A DNA stretch of 28,066 nucleotides. It comes from Alectoria sarmentosa (Eukaryota > Ascomycota > Lecanoromycetes > Lecanorales > Parmeliaceae). The translations under genes and the position numbers were made by a program. Each line of letters begins with the position of its first letter. The first letter of the stretch is position 1. The DNA is taken from contig WOGZ01000384.1 of assembly GCA_009733775.1 (NCBI GenBank), positions 1 through 28,066 on the forward strand, given 5' to 3'. Below are positions 10,644 through 23,100 of this stretch, one piece after another. The notes beneath the pieces are model-generated. The model did not search any database. It was given only the letters and a program-made list of their open reading frames with translations, and was not told the origin of the DNA.

Positions 10644-13582
10644 CTATAGCTTGTCGTAGTACTGCCAAATTGGGTTAGCCAGGAGGCCTGTCGAAGAGGT
10701 TGGGGAACGACTTACGTTCTCAACACCAGGCACAACTTCCTTGATACCTTTTCTCTTTCGCATCGTCTGCACAATCTGACCTGGTTTCGTGGATGGATCA
10801 AGAGGAGAACCACCAGGTAAGATCTGCCAATGGTCGAACACGGATTGAGGGAAAGCCTGCCCACCAGTATGCGAGCGCAAGTCAGCGGTGAAGCCGAAAG
10901 ATTCATTTACGGGTAAGTAGGCTTTGACGTTGAAAAGAGGTGTTCCGGGTCGCTGCTCTTCGGAGAAGACGTGGCCTCGTCTTCGAGTAAGCACACCATA
11001 GATACCGCCCATGGCTTGCTCGGGAACCTGAATTTCGACCAAGTAAACGGGCTCAAGAATACCAGGCTCGGCAAGGAGAGCAGCAGCATAAAGCACACGA
11101 CGGGTAGTAGGGATCAGCTGCCCACCACCGCGGTGGATAGCGTCGGCGTGTAACGTGACGTCCATAATGTTGAAACGGACTGAGCGCATAGGCTCCTCAG
11201 CAACAGGACCTTCTTTCGTTGCCCATTGGAAGCCGGAGACAACGGAATCTTTGATTTCGTTCAGGTATTGCACAGCTTTGGTCTGATCAACGAGCAAGTT
11301 GGCGCCAGTCGTCTCAGGACCGAAACACCAGATCTTTCGCGCATCTGTAACATCCCAGCCGTGATCATCGGCCAAGACACGAGCACGAGCCTTGATGTCG
11401 TCACGGGGACTGATCTTGCCAGACTCGATGTCTCTGGAGACTTCTTCCTCCAATGGCTGTGCCGTGACATAAAGACGGTTATGCTTGTTTGGCGATTTCG
11501 ATAACGCAGTCATACTGGAGACTCCACCAACAGATTCACGATAGGACACAACGGGATCTGAGACACGGAGAGGGATACCGGCATGATCTTCTTCTAGATC
11601 TTTGAGGCAAATCTCCAGATGCAATTCTCCAGCACCAGCAACGATGTGCTCACCGGCCTCATTGATGAATGCCAGGACGCAAGGGTCTGACTTTGAAAGG
11701 CGCTTGAGACCTTCCACAAGCTTCGGCAGGTCATTGGCGTTCTTCACTTCCACGGAGCGCTGTACGACAGGTGAGACGGAGAACTTCATGACTTTAAGGT
11801 TGTGGGCGGTTTCCGATGTTGTAAGGGTACCAGACTTGAGCAAAAATTGGTCTACACCGACCAATCCAAGAATGTTACCAGCTGGAACATCTTCAATTGG
11901 CTCAATGTTGCGGCCCATCATAAGAATGGTGCGTTGAATGGCCTTGATGAACAAATCCTCCTTCTTACCAGGGGTGTAGTTGGGGCCTTGGATGCGGACC
12001 TTCAGGCCAGACCTCACTGTACCGGAGAAGACACGTCCAAAGGCATAGAAACGACCCTTGTCAGAGGTCGGCACCATCTTTGAAACGTAAAGCATGAGCG
12101 GGGCCTTGGGGTCGCAGTCTCGAATACCAATACACGACTCATCGTCAGGAGGACCTTCGTAGAGCGTTGCCGCACGGTACTTCTGGGCAGTCACGGGAGA
12201 CGGAAGGTGGATAACCATCATCTCCAGGAGAGCATCTGCAGCAGGCAGGAATTTGCGCATGACGACTTTTAGAAGCTGCTTGCCTTCCAGATCCTTCTCT
12301 TCACCAGAAAGCTTGATTTCGAGCTTCGTCAATAGAGTTGGAATCTCGTCCTTCTTAAAGTTCATGATCGCGCCGAAGATCTTGAAGATCGGGTCGAGGA
12401 TAAATTGATTGAAGGCGCGCTCCAAGGGCTGACCTTCGTGCTCCCCAATCTTGGTCCACTTCTTGGTCTTTGGGTTGAAGTAATTGTCGCCCTACAGTGA
12501 CCGTTAGCTTGATCATGACCCCAGTCGAAGGGTCTGATACGTACCCATAGACGCTCCATCATCTTGGACTTGTCAACACCGAATTTCTTGGCATACTTGA
12601 CGGCGAATTGGCGGACCGTGAAGCCCCATCCGTGAAGACCAGACCCGAAAGCCACAGTACCCTGATACGGCTGAACCTGGACATCTCCAAGTGCTTTGTC
12701 GAAGTACGTGGAGATGACGACGTTGACAGACTCGATGGTTCTTGAGAATGATTGGTACAAGTCCTCTTTCGAGACCTGGAGCTCAAGAAGGGCGCGGTCG
12801 ACCTTGTTGACAATACAAACAGGTTTGATACGCTCACCAAGGGCCTGTCGAAGCACCGTCTCGGTTTGGACACACACCCCTTCGACACAGTCGACCACAA
12901 CGAGAGCACCGTCGGTAACACGAAGAGCAGCGGTAACTTCAGACGAGAAATCAACGTGACCGGGTGAGTCAATCAAGTTGATCAAGAAATCGTTTCCCTC
13001 TACCTTTTGAGGGATATCCTTTAGATCATCCTCATCGGCCATATGGGAGTAAAGGGAGATGGCAGTTGACTTGATAGTAATGCATCGATCCTGCTCATCC
13101 TTGCGAGTATCCGTAAAACGCTGCTCTCCGGCTTTGGCGGCGGATATAATACCGGCGCGCTGGACGAGGGAATCGGTAAGGGTCGATTTTCCGTGGTCAA
13201 CTATCAAGATGCGTCGTTAGTGAAGAGGGGGACACAGAAGTGTAAAGATGTAGGCTTACCATGGGCAATAACCGACATGTTTCGGATATTTGCCGGCTTG
13301 TCCATGAGCGCACGAATCTAGAAAACTGTGAGCCATTCTGCCAACGAACACAACTTTAAAGCTGAGGCTTTATACACACTTCTTCAACGGTAAAGCTGTG
13401 AGAATCATGGTGTTAGCTATGAGGTCTGATATGCTGATGGCAAGGAGGAGATGTCATGGGAGTTTTGCGCGTCAAGGCTACCGCTGAAGCGTTGCAGCAG
13501 TCCCGCAGCTAATAGGACTGTAGAGAGAGCATCTTGACTTCCGTTGTCTGAGTTGTGTTGTGGGAACGACTTACTTGACCAT
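10644..13582 (-). CDS. EFT2: Translation elongation factor 2 (eEF2), six coding exons, 843 aa
   Basis: eEF2 is the GTPase that moves tRNAs and mRNA through the ribosome after peptide bond formation. Exons, 5' to 3' on the minus strand: 13575-13582, 13380-13395, 13260-13317, 12545-13200, 10716-12491, 10644-10661. All five introns are GT-AG, and introns 1, 3, 4 and 5 show a CTAAC branch site. Joined length is 843 codons, the usual eEF2 size (yeast 842). Visible motifs are the P-loop AHVDHGKST (26-34), switch region RFTDTRKDE around Thr57 (the conserved eEF2-kinase-type site), DSPGH (105-109), NKVD (about 159-162), the diphthamide loop DAIHRGGGQ with modified His at about 699, and the invariant C-terminus YYDKL. 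The start ATG has A at -3 and G at +4. The gene looks intact. The symbol follows yeast naming; eft-2 or ef2 would do equally. Confidence 0.97.
10662..10715 (-). other. eEF2 intron 5 (54 nt, in frame, no stop)
   Basis: GTAAGT donor, GCTAAC branch site, TTGGCAG acceptor. The length is 54 nt (18 codons) and it contains no stop in the reading frame, so the frame stays open through it. Proof that it is an intron: removing it joins ...PGVEN directly to YYDKL, the universally conserved eEF2 end, whereas keeping it inserts 18 foreign residues. Confidence 0.92.
12492..12544 (-). other. eEF2 intron 4 (53 nt)
   Basis: GTACGT donor, GCTAAC branch site, CTGTAG acceptor. Removal joins MMERLW to GDNYFNP, the conserved family sequence; without splicing the frame leaves the family sequence right after this point. 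Confidence 0.93.
13201..13259 (-). other. eEF2 intron 3 (59 nt)
   Basis: GTAAGC donor, CACTAAC branch site, GATAG acceptor. It splits the Val codon of the P-loop sequence AHVDHGK (G at 13260, TT at 13199-13200). Confidence 0.93.
13318..13379 (-). other. eEF2 intron 2 (62 nt)
   Basis: GTGTGT donor (a weaker variant than the others), TTCTAG acceptor. Removal joins ...TVEE to IRALMDKP, as in other eEF2 proteins. Confidence 0.88.
13396..13574 (-). other. eEF2 intron 1 (179 nt) after an 8-nt first coding exon
   Basis: GTAAGT donor after ATG-GTC-AA, AGCTAAC branch site, CTCACAG acceptor. It is about three times longer than the other introns. Long first introns directly behind the start codon are common in highly expressed translation-factor genes and may enhance expression. 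The short open frames crossing this stretch are not genes. Confidence 0.88.
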
Positions 13583-14165
13583 CTTGGCGGACTTCTTCTG
13601 AACGCTTCGAGATTTCTGTATGGAGTGTTACCCCGCTGTATAGGACCGAGGGCTCGCTCGACCTGTGGTGCTGAATCGCTCGAACGATGTCGAGAGCTTC
13701 TGAGGGCAAAGCAGATGTTTGAGAGATTACCAAATGTCACTTTGGTGTGATGTAGAGAGTGAGGGAGGTTCAAGAAGAATATTAAGTGTGGGATATTGAT
13801 TAACAAGCTCACACTAGAAATTTGCCCCGCCCTCGCTTGATTGTGCGCTAGCGTTGGCGAAGAGTGAAAGAGTCATGCTGTGGAGCCGACACGCATTTAT
13901 TGGGCTTTGTTTTCGACCATCCTTATTTCCATGAGTCACGGGGCGAGAAACAAAGTACTGAGAGCCTTTGGAATGTTGGTCATTTCTGATATGTGATTGT
14001 CCAGATTGTCCATCTACGGTACAAGCAAAGCGCTAATATAGCATCTCTCCAGTGATGACTCGATCGAAAAACTTTCCCCGAGCTCCAGCATACGCCTTAA
14101 ACACCTCCTTTGTTGATGCACATACTGGTGACTCCTGGCCAATGCTGACTTTCCACTCACGCAGG
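13583..14165 (-). promoter_or_regulatory. eEF2 promoter and 5' UTR, with csf1 3' UTR
   Basis: 583 bp separate the csf1 stop from the eEF2 start, both genes reading leftwards. On the minus strand a pyrimidine-rich stretch (13751-13780, CTTCTTGAACCTCCCTCACT and neighbours) is followed by CA-containing sequence. Such CT-rich tracts mark transcription starts of strongly expressed fungal genes, so the 5' UTR may be roughly 170-200 nt. CATACAG near 13617-13623 could be an acceptor of a 5' UTR intron, but I see no donor I would defend. No clear TATA box. The csf1 3' UTR must lie in the upper part of this interval. Confidence 0.55.
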
Positions 14166-17100
14166 TTACGAGGAGCCCAAAATCTTCGAGTAAGCGTCAT
14201 CCACTTCCTTGGCTACTTCCAAAAGTGTCACAATGACTATCTGGTGAGTCAAATTTGGTAATTTCTCCCTATGAAGTCCGATCCACTCCAGCGGTGGCGT
14301 TGCTTCGCCCATGTCTCTCAATTGCGGCGTTTCAATGATAGGTGGCTGTAGAGCTGTGTACTGATACTTCGATTGAGGCACATTGACAACCGCTGTGATT
14401 CTCTCTTCTTCGCCCTCACCAGGCCTCGGATTCTCATCTTCTCCCCCGAGGCGAGGTCCGCCTTTTATTTGAACAGCGGACTGTGGTAAAGGCTTCCCCA
14501 AGCGCTGTGCTAATGAACGGGCGTGACTGGTCCACATACCTCGAATATAGCTGATCCGCGAGTAGTTCCAGCCCACGTCGACCTTGCCTTGGAAAGAGCT
14601 TTTGAAGATATAGTCGATGTGCGTCGATCCAGGGCTCTGCCATGTCTCCATGCTCGCTACCAGCTTTGGCACTTTTAGAATGGTTCCGCCCCGAGAATTT
14701 GTTGCTGATGCCACAACGTCTACCATCGAGACTTCGCCCAACGTCTTCGGAACGCTAGATCGAATGACGCTGGCGAGTGCGACGCGAAGTTGCCCCAGGG
14801 TCATAGCAAGGGTGGAATGGATCTTTTGGCGCTCTAGGACGACTGCAAAGCGAGCTGATGCATCGGAGGCTTCCAATTTGAGAATCTGACTGTCGACGAA
14901 GGTGCTGGGGAAAGCCCCAATATTAACCGCCTTGAGCGTCACCACAACATTGGTTTGAAGCCGCAGGGGCGATCTGTTGGTCTCTGCGCTGGTCATCTCT
15001 TGCCTCTTTACAGCTGCACGCATAGCTAGGGGGTTAATAGAAGATTTTCGACGCAGAAACTTCTCGATGTTCCTGAGAGATGTCTCGTACGCCACTAATT
15101 TTTCCTGATATAGCCGCTGAAACGCCTGGTATAAAGCAATAGCTTGTGAAGCGCTGGTAGTGGTGCAAAATACCTGCACTTTGTCACCTTCAAGAACACC
15201 GACAAGTCTGTCACGGCCGACGTTCTGGAGGTCCCTAACGTTGTACATTAGGAACTCAAAAATGGTGATGTCTGCGATTAAGAAGGTCTGATAGTCAAAG
15301 GAAGCCTTGACCCGCAGACCATCAAAGGCCAGAGAGGCTTGTACCAAAGGCGTCGATTTGTGCGCTTTTTCTATGATTGGCCATTGTATTGACGTGCGCG
15401 CCTTGAAGTTTTGCAACTCGACGAAACCACTCATCCTACCCGTGCTGTTGATTGCCATCTTGTTGAATCCCAGACATAAATTCTGCTCCCAATCTGAGGT
15501 CTTCTTGGACGAGATCCAGAAGCCGCTGACAATGAAGGCGGATTTACCAAGCGACTGTCCCAGATCCAGCTGAACATCGAGCTCAGCAATGGAGACTGTG
15601 GCGTTCCAAGGGAAGGCACCCGCCGCAGCGATGTGCTGGTAGCGTTGAACAATGAAGGCCTGAGGTTCTGAGGCCGGCACGAGCGCAGCAGTGGAAGACG
15701 ATTGTCGGATTTCTGGTGGCACCCATATTTCACGAAATAGCAAGAAGTCCTGCAACTGTTTCGCGTTGACCTGTGCTTTCATCGGGCTAATGTTGAGAAT
15801 AGCAGAAATGCCATTGGCGGTGCTAACGTGCTTGCTGTTCATCAAGGATACGATAATTGAATCGACTTCGAAATTGCCTGTAGACTCTCGTGAGTAGACA
15901 TGCTGTACGGACGCATGTAGTCTAGTGAAAGCAGCAGACACCGTGAAGAACCTCCCGTGCTCATTTGACTGGACCGTATTGACAGCGATGTAGATATCCT
16001 CGAAACGTGCAGTCGCTGCAACACGCGCAATAGGCTGGCAGCTTAGGCTAAATTCTTGCCTGCAGATTCGAAGACCCAAGTTGAGTTTGCAGTTACCAAA
16101 AATGGCAATCGGATCTGCGCCGCGGAGTCTCTCGTCACCAAGGAACTTCGGCTGTGGAAGGCTAGGCTTGGTCGCTTGTTCTTGTTCGCCAGAGTCTCCA
16201 ACAACGTCCTTGATACTTGATGAAATTTCCATGATCAAAGGCACAACAGTCGGATACAAGATATTTGAAGATGCGTCGATCTTCATTTCCGCATTGAGAG
16301 ATTGGTCATCGGACCCTCCGTTTCGATACTCGACCTTTAAGGCAATCCCAGGTGCGCGCAGTGTTGTACTGCTGTTGTTGGCATTGTCTGGGGTAAATTG
16401 ATTGTAACGACCGTGCTGTGGAAGCCGCACGCCTTGGAGGACATTTAGAGCCAATGAATGGCCGTCTGCAAGGCTTCGGCCTTGAACGAATACCACAGCG
16501 CCTGCGAAATCGGCATCCGCGAGAAGGGAAGCAAGCTTCTTGTCGCTGAACAACGTTCTTCTCTGACCGCCACCCGTGGTAGCCGATGCGTTCCAATCCG
16601 AAGTCGCTGTTCGCACTTGCTGAACTGACAGGGCAATGGAGCGTCGCAGATCACTCGCCGGTAGAATGAAATGCGATGTTAGCCGAAGGTCCAGAGATTT
16701 GCCGGCAGCTTGAAACGCTAGCCTGCGGTCTTTTCCTGTGGATACATAGGCCACGTTGAAAACTACTTCCGGTAGAAGAGCTGAATTCTGGGATCGAGCA
16801 GTCGATGATTTTGAATGAGGGACCATTTGCAGCTGAAAGTTCTGAATGAGCAGCCGAGCTGCGTTGTCTTTCTTGGTGGAAAGGTCAATTTTAGCCACGG
16901 AGAGGATGAGATTCTCAGGCTCCCGACCTAGTGAAATGGGTATAGAGCTCCCGATCTTCCATGCGACACAAATGTTTGTCATCTCCAAAGAATACATCGA
17001 ACTGAAAAAAGCAGCCCTTCCTGCATTGCCGTTAAATTCATCTTTGCGGACAGCATCAAGATTTGCAGAACTGCTTTTCAGTCTTGCATGCCCCAACTTT

Positions 17101-20100
17101 CTCAAGGTTTGGACTTCATGTGACAAATCGACAGTCTTGAGGGTATCTTGCAAATTAGCAAGTATGGATACTATAACAGAAGCAGTGTCGGTGTAGACGT
17201 TGATCTGGAGGCTGCTACTTTGGATTTGGTAGGCACGGACGAGTTCGCCTGCGTCAGTCGGCTTCAACATGCTTCTCATGACAGCCCCAATGGCCACATC
17301 ACCACACGCACGTACTTCGTCGTTCTCAAAGCACAAAAGCTTCAGTTGTAAGCCTTTGAGTTGGACCTCCGCCTCGGGAAACTTCATTGCGGCTCCATGG
17401 TTCAAACCTCTGTTCGTCGTTTTCAGATGTATACAATCCGTCTTTACTTGTAGTTGGGCTCCCGGCGCAGTAGACATAGCGTCTGACGTATTGGCTTGTA
17501 CGGCTAGACTCAACAAAGTGACATGAGCATGGTAGAGGATTGGCTTCGATGACAGCGTCTCATTGCGCGATTCCCCCATGCCAAAGATTTGCTTATACCG
17601 ATCTTGAACTGACGAAGCACCCTCCCTTACGTTTTCTCCGAGGCTGATTAATTCCGGTCGATTGACTGTAGTGAGTATGGCATGTATAGCCGATGCATCA
17701 AAGACAACGCTCTCAACCAGAGCATTGAACACTGCCGACTTCTGGTCTGGATCTATATAAATACCAAGACGAACGTTGACGGGAGGCATGTGCAAAGTGG
17801 ATAGCTCATTCGAGGTATCATTCACCGAGGATTTGAAGACATGAGAATGCTCCTCGAGATCGATATCTACTACAGAGTCATGTCTTCCACGCAGCGCTGA
17901 TTTGAATGAAGTACGAGCTCCTCCACCACGAATTTGATAGGTCAAAGACGGCAACACTGCCAGGCTTATCAGGTAAGAGTCAAGGGATAAAGCGACATGG
18001 GCTTTGAGAAGGCCGGTATGATCTTGGGCGGCGACTGGAGATCGGATAGGAGGACTAGCAAGCTGTATAGACTTCACCCATTGGTTGATGTGTGCCACTT
18101 CGTGTTCCAAGATGCTGTCGGCAAATTCGATCAGCTCGAGCGGATTCGCAAAAACAATGAAAGACACTTCTTGGCCAGAGCCAACAACGTTCCACGGTTT
18201 CTCGACCGTTCTGCTCATTTTGCCATCTTTAGAGCCGAAGACTCTTGGCCGCCGCAGCTTGTATAGAGTCAGATCAGCAGAATGACGCTGGATTTCCGAG
18301 GTCGCTGCATCGGCATCCACGAGTACACTTGAAAGCGAAAATTTCGAGCCAGCGCCCTCCTGCAAAGAGACAACTGAGATACGGAGGCCTTGGCAGAGCG
18401 AAATAATTTTCAAATTCTTGTTTGTATCCAAAGTAAGAATGGTGACATCGGAGGACACTGCCAGGTGCAAGCAAGAGTCTGGGGATCGTAAATGAGAAGC
18501 GGCTCCAAGGCTGCTTGTGCTCTCCCGGTATGGACTCCGTGTGGCTTGAATGGTCTCGATCACGTTTTCAATAAGCTCCAACAAAGCCCAGTGTACACGG
18601 ACGGCGACCTTGGCATAATGGACTTGAATTGTTGACCTTGTCGGAGGTGATGGCTGGGACAAAGAGACACTTTGCGGTGTATTGGGTTGGTGTAGAGCAA
18701 CATGGATCATAATCTCTTCGATGGCGATTTCATTTTGACTCGGCCCTGGCTCGACAAGGATTTGGATTGCCCTTGCCCGAAGAGTAGCTTTAGTAGCCAC
18801 TGGCTTTTGTATTCCTTGTGCTAGTGAATCCAACAACTGACCGTACACTCTTTGCATCAAAATGCTTGATCGTACATGCGCCAAGTCCCATGTACGCCAG
18901 TGCTCGAAGCTCGCAATAACCCGACTTTCAGCGTCCTCTGGGCAAGAAGCCAATTTATGAACACATTGCGCGTGGATCTTGTCTTGAGAATGAGCGGACA
19001 GACGACGATGTATATAGCGAAGACGAGACATCATTTTCCAGGAGTCACTGGTCCTGAGATGGTGAGACGCGCTACGCAATACGTATGAAGCCCTGGTCAG
19101 AAATGGCGGATCCGGAACGTCTTTTCCCTCACCAGTAAGCAGCAACACCAAGAGCCGCAGGCGCGACTTTCGCTCCTTTACGATATTCTTGAAACGCTGA
19201 GTGAAGTCCTCGGACACGACCAAAGTTTGCTGGACTAGCGATGAGATGTAGTCGATTTTCCTGCTCGCGCTCTCTATCTCAAGAGCATGGAACTGTAACT
19301 CAGCAGCTGAACTTGTGCCACGCCACATCCAAGCCACTGGGTTCCGGATAGAAAGGCTTATGATCGCTTGGTCTTCTGCCTTATTGCTTGTGGATTCCCT
19401 TGCTGAGCAGATTAGTTTATCAAGGACAATGTGGAAGGAAGACTGAGGGCCGGGAGAAGACGGTATGATGCTGGAATTCCCTTGAGAAGATCTTGCAGTC
19501 ATAGCAAGGTTCTCCAATATTACGTCGTAACGTTCTTTGCCGCTGTTTTCATTTGGCTTGCTGTTGTTCGTGCTAATAAACCTAGCACCCACCCAAGGTA
19601 CAAAAATTCTGACATCGGAGATCTGGGCGCGTTCCTCGCGTTTTGCCTCAGCACTCAAGACGTCTGTCATAGCATCAAGTTGCAAGGTGTCTAGGAGGGC
19701 CACCGCGTCGGTAGTCTGAAAGCGTGCAAGCAACTGGGTCATAACCAAAAGTGCTTTAGGTGTACACAACGTCTGAACGCCTTGGCCCAAACTTACCATG
19801 AAGCTGGACTGTTCCGTACCTTGATCTAAGATATGAGGCCTAGGAATGTTGGACGCATTGCTATCGGTCACAAGAGCGTCAGAGAGCAAATGCTGCGGCG
19901 AAATAGGTACATCGCTGTTGGCTGGTTGTAGCGTAAGGAGAGGAAAATATGGCTGTTTGTACGGGCTAGTGAAAGCCAGGCCTGAGCGGGTGAACCCATC
20001 TTGATTCACTGAAGAGCGAGTGTGACAGTCTCGCTGTGCTGGGGGTGAGATAGCATCCTTATTCATACGGCGGCCTTCGACTGTAGGATGATACTCCGTG

Positions 20101-23100
20101 CTTTGGAAATGGTAGTGCGCGCCTCTTGCTTGCCTTTGCTGACGACGGAACGTTTTGTTGCTACTATCGCGTCTATTAACTTTACCTTGTCTTGACGAGG
20201 CTGTACTTAAAAATGAACTTCTACGGCTAGACTCTTTTGGTGACAAGCCTGTGTCCGACTCTAGGGAAGATTCATTGCCAGTCATATCAGCTGGTGTTGA
20301 TACTGGTTTGGGCATGGGTGGAGATGTCATTGCGGGTGGCCTTGACTTTGTCGGTCGACCGAGAGCTCCTGAAAAACCAGGTTGGTCTTGTTCGAAGACG
20401 AGCCACGAAACCCGGTGTGATCTTGAATCGTGCTGCGCAATGTGGCTCTGTTGCAAATAACGGTCCGCATTGAAGTCCAACTTACGTTTAACTTTACTCA
20501 ATTCCAATGTCAGCTTCACATATGCATGAGTGTTGGCGACGGTCTTGTGCAGGCGTCGGTCCACTGACACCCCATGCGCATCCAATACACTCAGAGTCAA
20601 ATCTGGCACAAGGACGTACAAGCGATCGGAGAATTGTGAGCCAGCCCAGTCATTGTATCTAAATTTCACCTCTTGAGTACTCAGAATGAAGGCCGTTTGG
20701 TCGATCCGTAGTCCAACGAGGACTGGTCGTACTCGAGCACGCAGAAATGTAACGTCATGTATTACTGATGGATTTAAAGGGGGCAAGGCATTCTCAGCGT
20801 CGTCAAACGACGAGGTGAAACATCGGAGAGCCATTGAGAGACAGTGAATAAAGTCGACTGAACATTCACCTCTTACGAATCCAATGTCAAAATCCCAATT
20901 GCAGACATATGTTGGCTCTGTAGGAGGCAGGCCGAACAGTCGATGACCAAAGACGTCAAGACCATCGATGAATATTTGTGTACTCGAGTAGGACTCGGGA
21001 TCGGTTTGGCGGAACTCAGCAAGAGGCGTGTGGGAAATTGCAATAGGACTGACTGTGATGGCAAGGTCCATGTAGTAATTTGTGACGCGAAGATCTGCGA
21101 CTATCGATGGGATCTCCAGCCTAACATTCCTGTCGGACGAGTAGAGATGGGCGGGGAGAAGCGCACACGAATCCCTTGCAGCAATACCCAGAATGACATC
21201 TAGGTCGTTGCTGATTCGGCTGTGCTGTCCAGAAGCTGCATCCTCCGAATATTGTCCTTCGGTTATATTGATCTGACGTTGATACTCTTCTAGAGTGCGA
21301 AAATGTATGTCGTCGCCGAAGTAATTGTCTTTGATCTTCATGAGGTATCGTATCAGGAAACCATACAGGTTGAACCAGGGCGCGATACCGAGCACATTCA
21401 GGAGAAGAATGTCCGTCAAGCTGGGCGACGTAGTGGTGAAGTAGTCGTATGATCCGTCTATCTTGAATTTTTTTAGAATGGCGACGTCTGGGCTATCTAG
21501 ATAGGTATACTGTGTATTACGGGGTGGGGTCCGAAGCTCGAATCTTCCGTCCGTAGCCTCGATGTCAAACGTTATTCGATTGCGTGCAGGACGGAAAGTC
21601 TTTGAGGGGATTACAAGATCGGCTTTCAATTTCTGGCCCCAAATGACAAAGAAAGTATTGTCGTCCAGGTCTGATGGGCTATTGATTATATTTGAGTCAT
21701 TCGCGTTGAGATACAGCCTGAAATCAGCAAAACGTAGACTGATGGAGTATTCGAACGGTACAAAGGTGAAAAACTCCCCCAGGGGAGCGGAAGTCCAGTC
21801 GTTGATGAGGTCGGTCAATAAGAACATATGATCACGAAGCATGAACAGCTCCAAGCCGTTGTCTTTGATATCAACGTGCCACTGACGCAACGCATTCCAG
21901 CCCAGAGGATTGGAAAGATCAAAGGATATGACCTGCGACTGGGATCGCCAAAGTAGGCCGTGATTGACGCTTGACGACATCTCGATTCCTTTGAGATCTA
22001 GATCGATGCGATTTTTATATCCACTGGACCTGGCCACCAGGTCCATGGCAAGACTGACTGTTGAGTCCTGCAGGACTTTAATGTCCAGCCAGCCAAAAGG
22101 ACGTACTTCCGGAGACTGGATAATTTTCTTGCCCTTGTTGGTCTTGGCATGGCCTTTCATTTTCTTTCGTTTGGCATCCGCTACATTTGAGGTGATTATA
22201 CGTCCTTTCCATTTCCAGTCTTTGGAATCTTCTCGCGTAGGCACTCGGAGTGTAATCTGTTCTTCTATCTCAAGCACGACTTTCAGCACAGTGCTAATTC
22301 GATATTGTCCGGGTTGGAGCTTTGCGGCTGGGACGGCATCTTGGTAGAGCGTAGGAAAGAATACTGCCTGCAAATTCGCACGCTGTCTATCAGCCCACGG
22401 ACCGTAGTTGATAGTTCCCCCTCGAACCTTAAGCTCTATGCCCCAGTCAGGTGGAGCCTCCCCATTAATATCAGTCTCGAATCCGGGTGGAGGATGACGA
22501 GTTTTCTCTAGGGTGGGAACCAGACCAGGAACATCCCAATAAATGCTCACCGAAATTTCCGGCAAGTCAACGATGGCAGGGAATGCGCCATATTCGATTG
22601 CTTTCCAACGTTCCTGTTCAATCAGGTCGTCGTCGTCGTCCAGATATCGAGTGAGCCCAAGCCATCGATTCTGCCCGTGAGCGCCAGCATTTTCGTCACC
22701 TGATTTTTGGGCGCCACCTGACTCTGGGCGCGGATGAGTCAGTGACTCGACAGAACCTCTGTGATAAGGCACAAAATCGCGGAGTGAGGTCCAAGTGTCG
22801 CGAAATCGCCCACTGTGATCTACGTTTCCAAACCATCGGGTTCTCTGCTCGAACGCTCCACTGCTTCTCAAAAATGTCTTGGTTCCCTCGCTCATCTGTG
22901 ACTCGGAGTAGTCTTTGTTGTGCTTGAATTCAATCACGGGATGCGTGAAGTCGAAATCAAACGTCTGTTTATACTGATCAACAGCTCCAGAAGAGCGAGC
23001 GTCGATTTGCCCAGCGGCGCTGTCAAACTTGGCGGTGAGGATCGAACGCGTGTTCCGATTTCCCATTACAACGGCGCCTTTGTTACACTCAATCCTTACT

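Noticed and set aside
10644..13207. eEF2 as two separate genes (10644-12425 and 12362-13207)
   Set aside because: They are one gene split by the 53-nt intron at 12492-12544; the joined protein is colinear with eEF2.
13417..13812. 131-codon minus-strand frame upstream of eEF2 exon 2
   Set aside because: It covers eEF2 intron 1, the start region and the promoter CT tract; no family resemblance.
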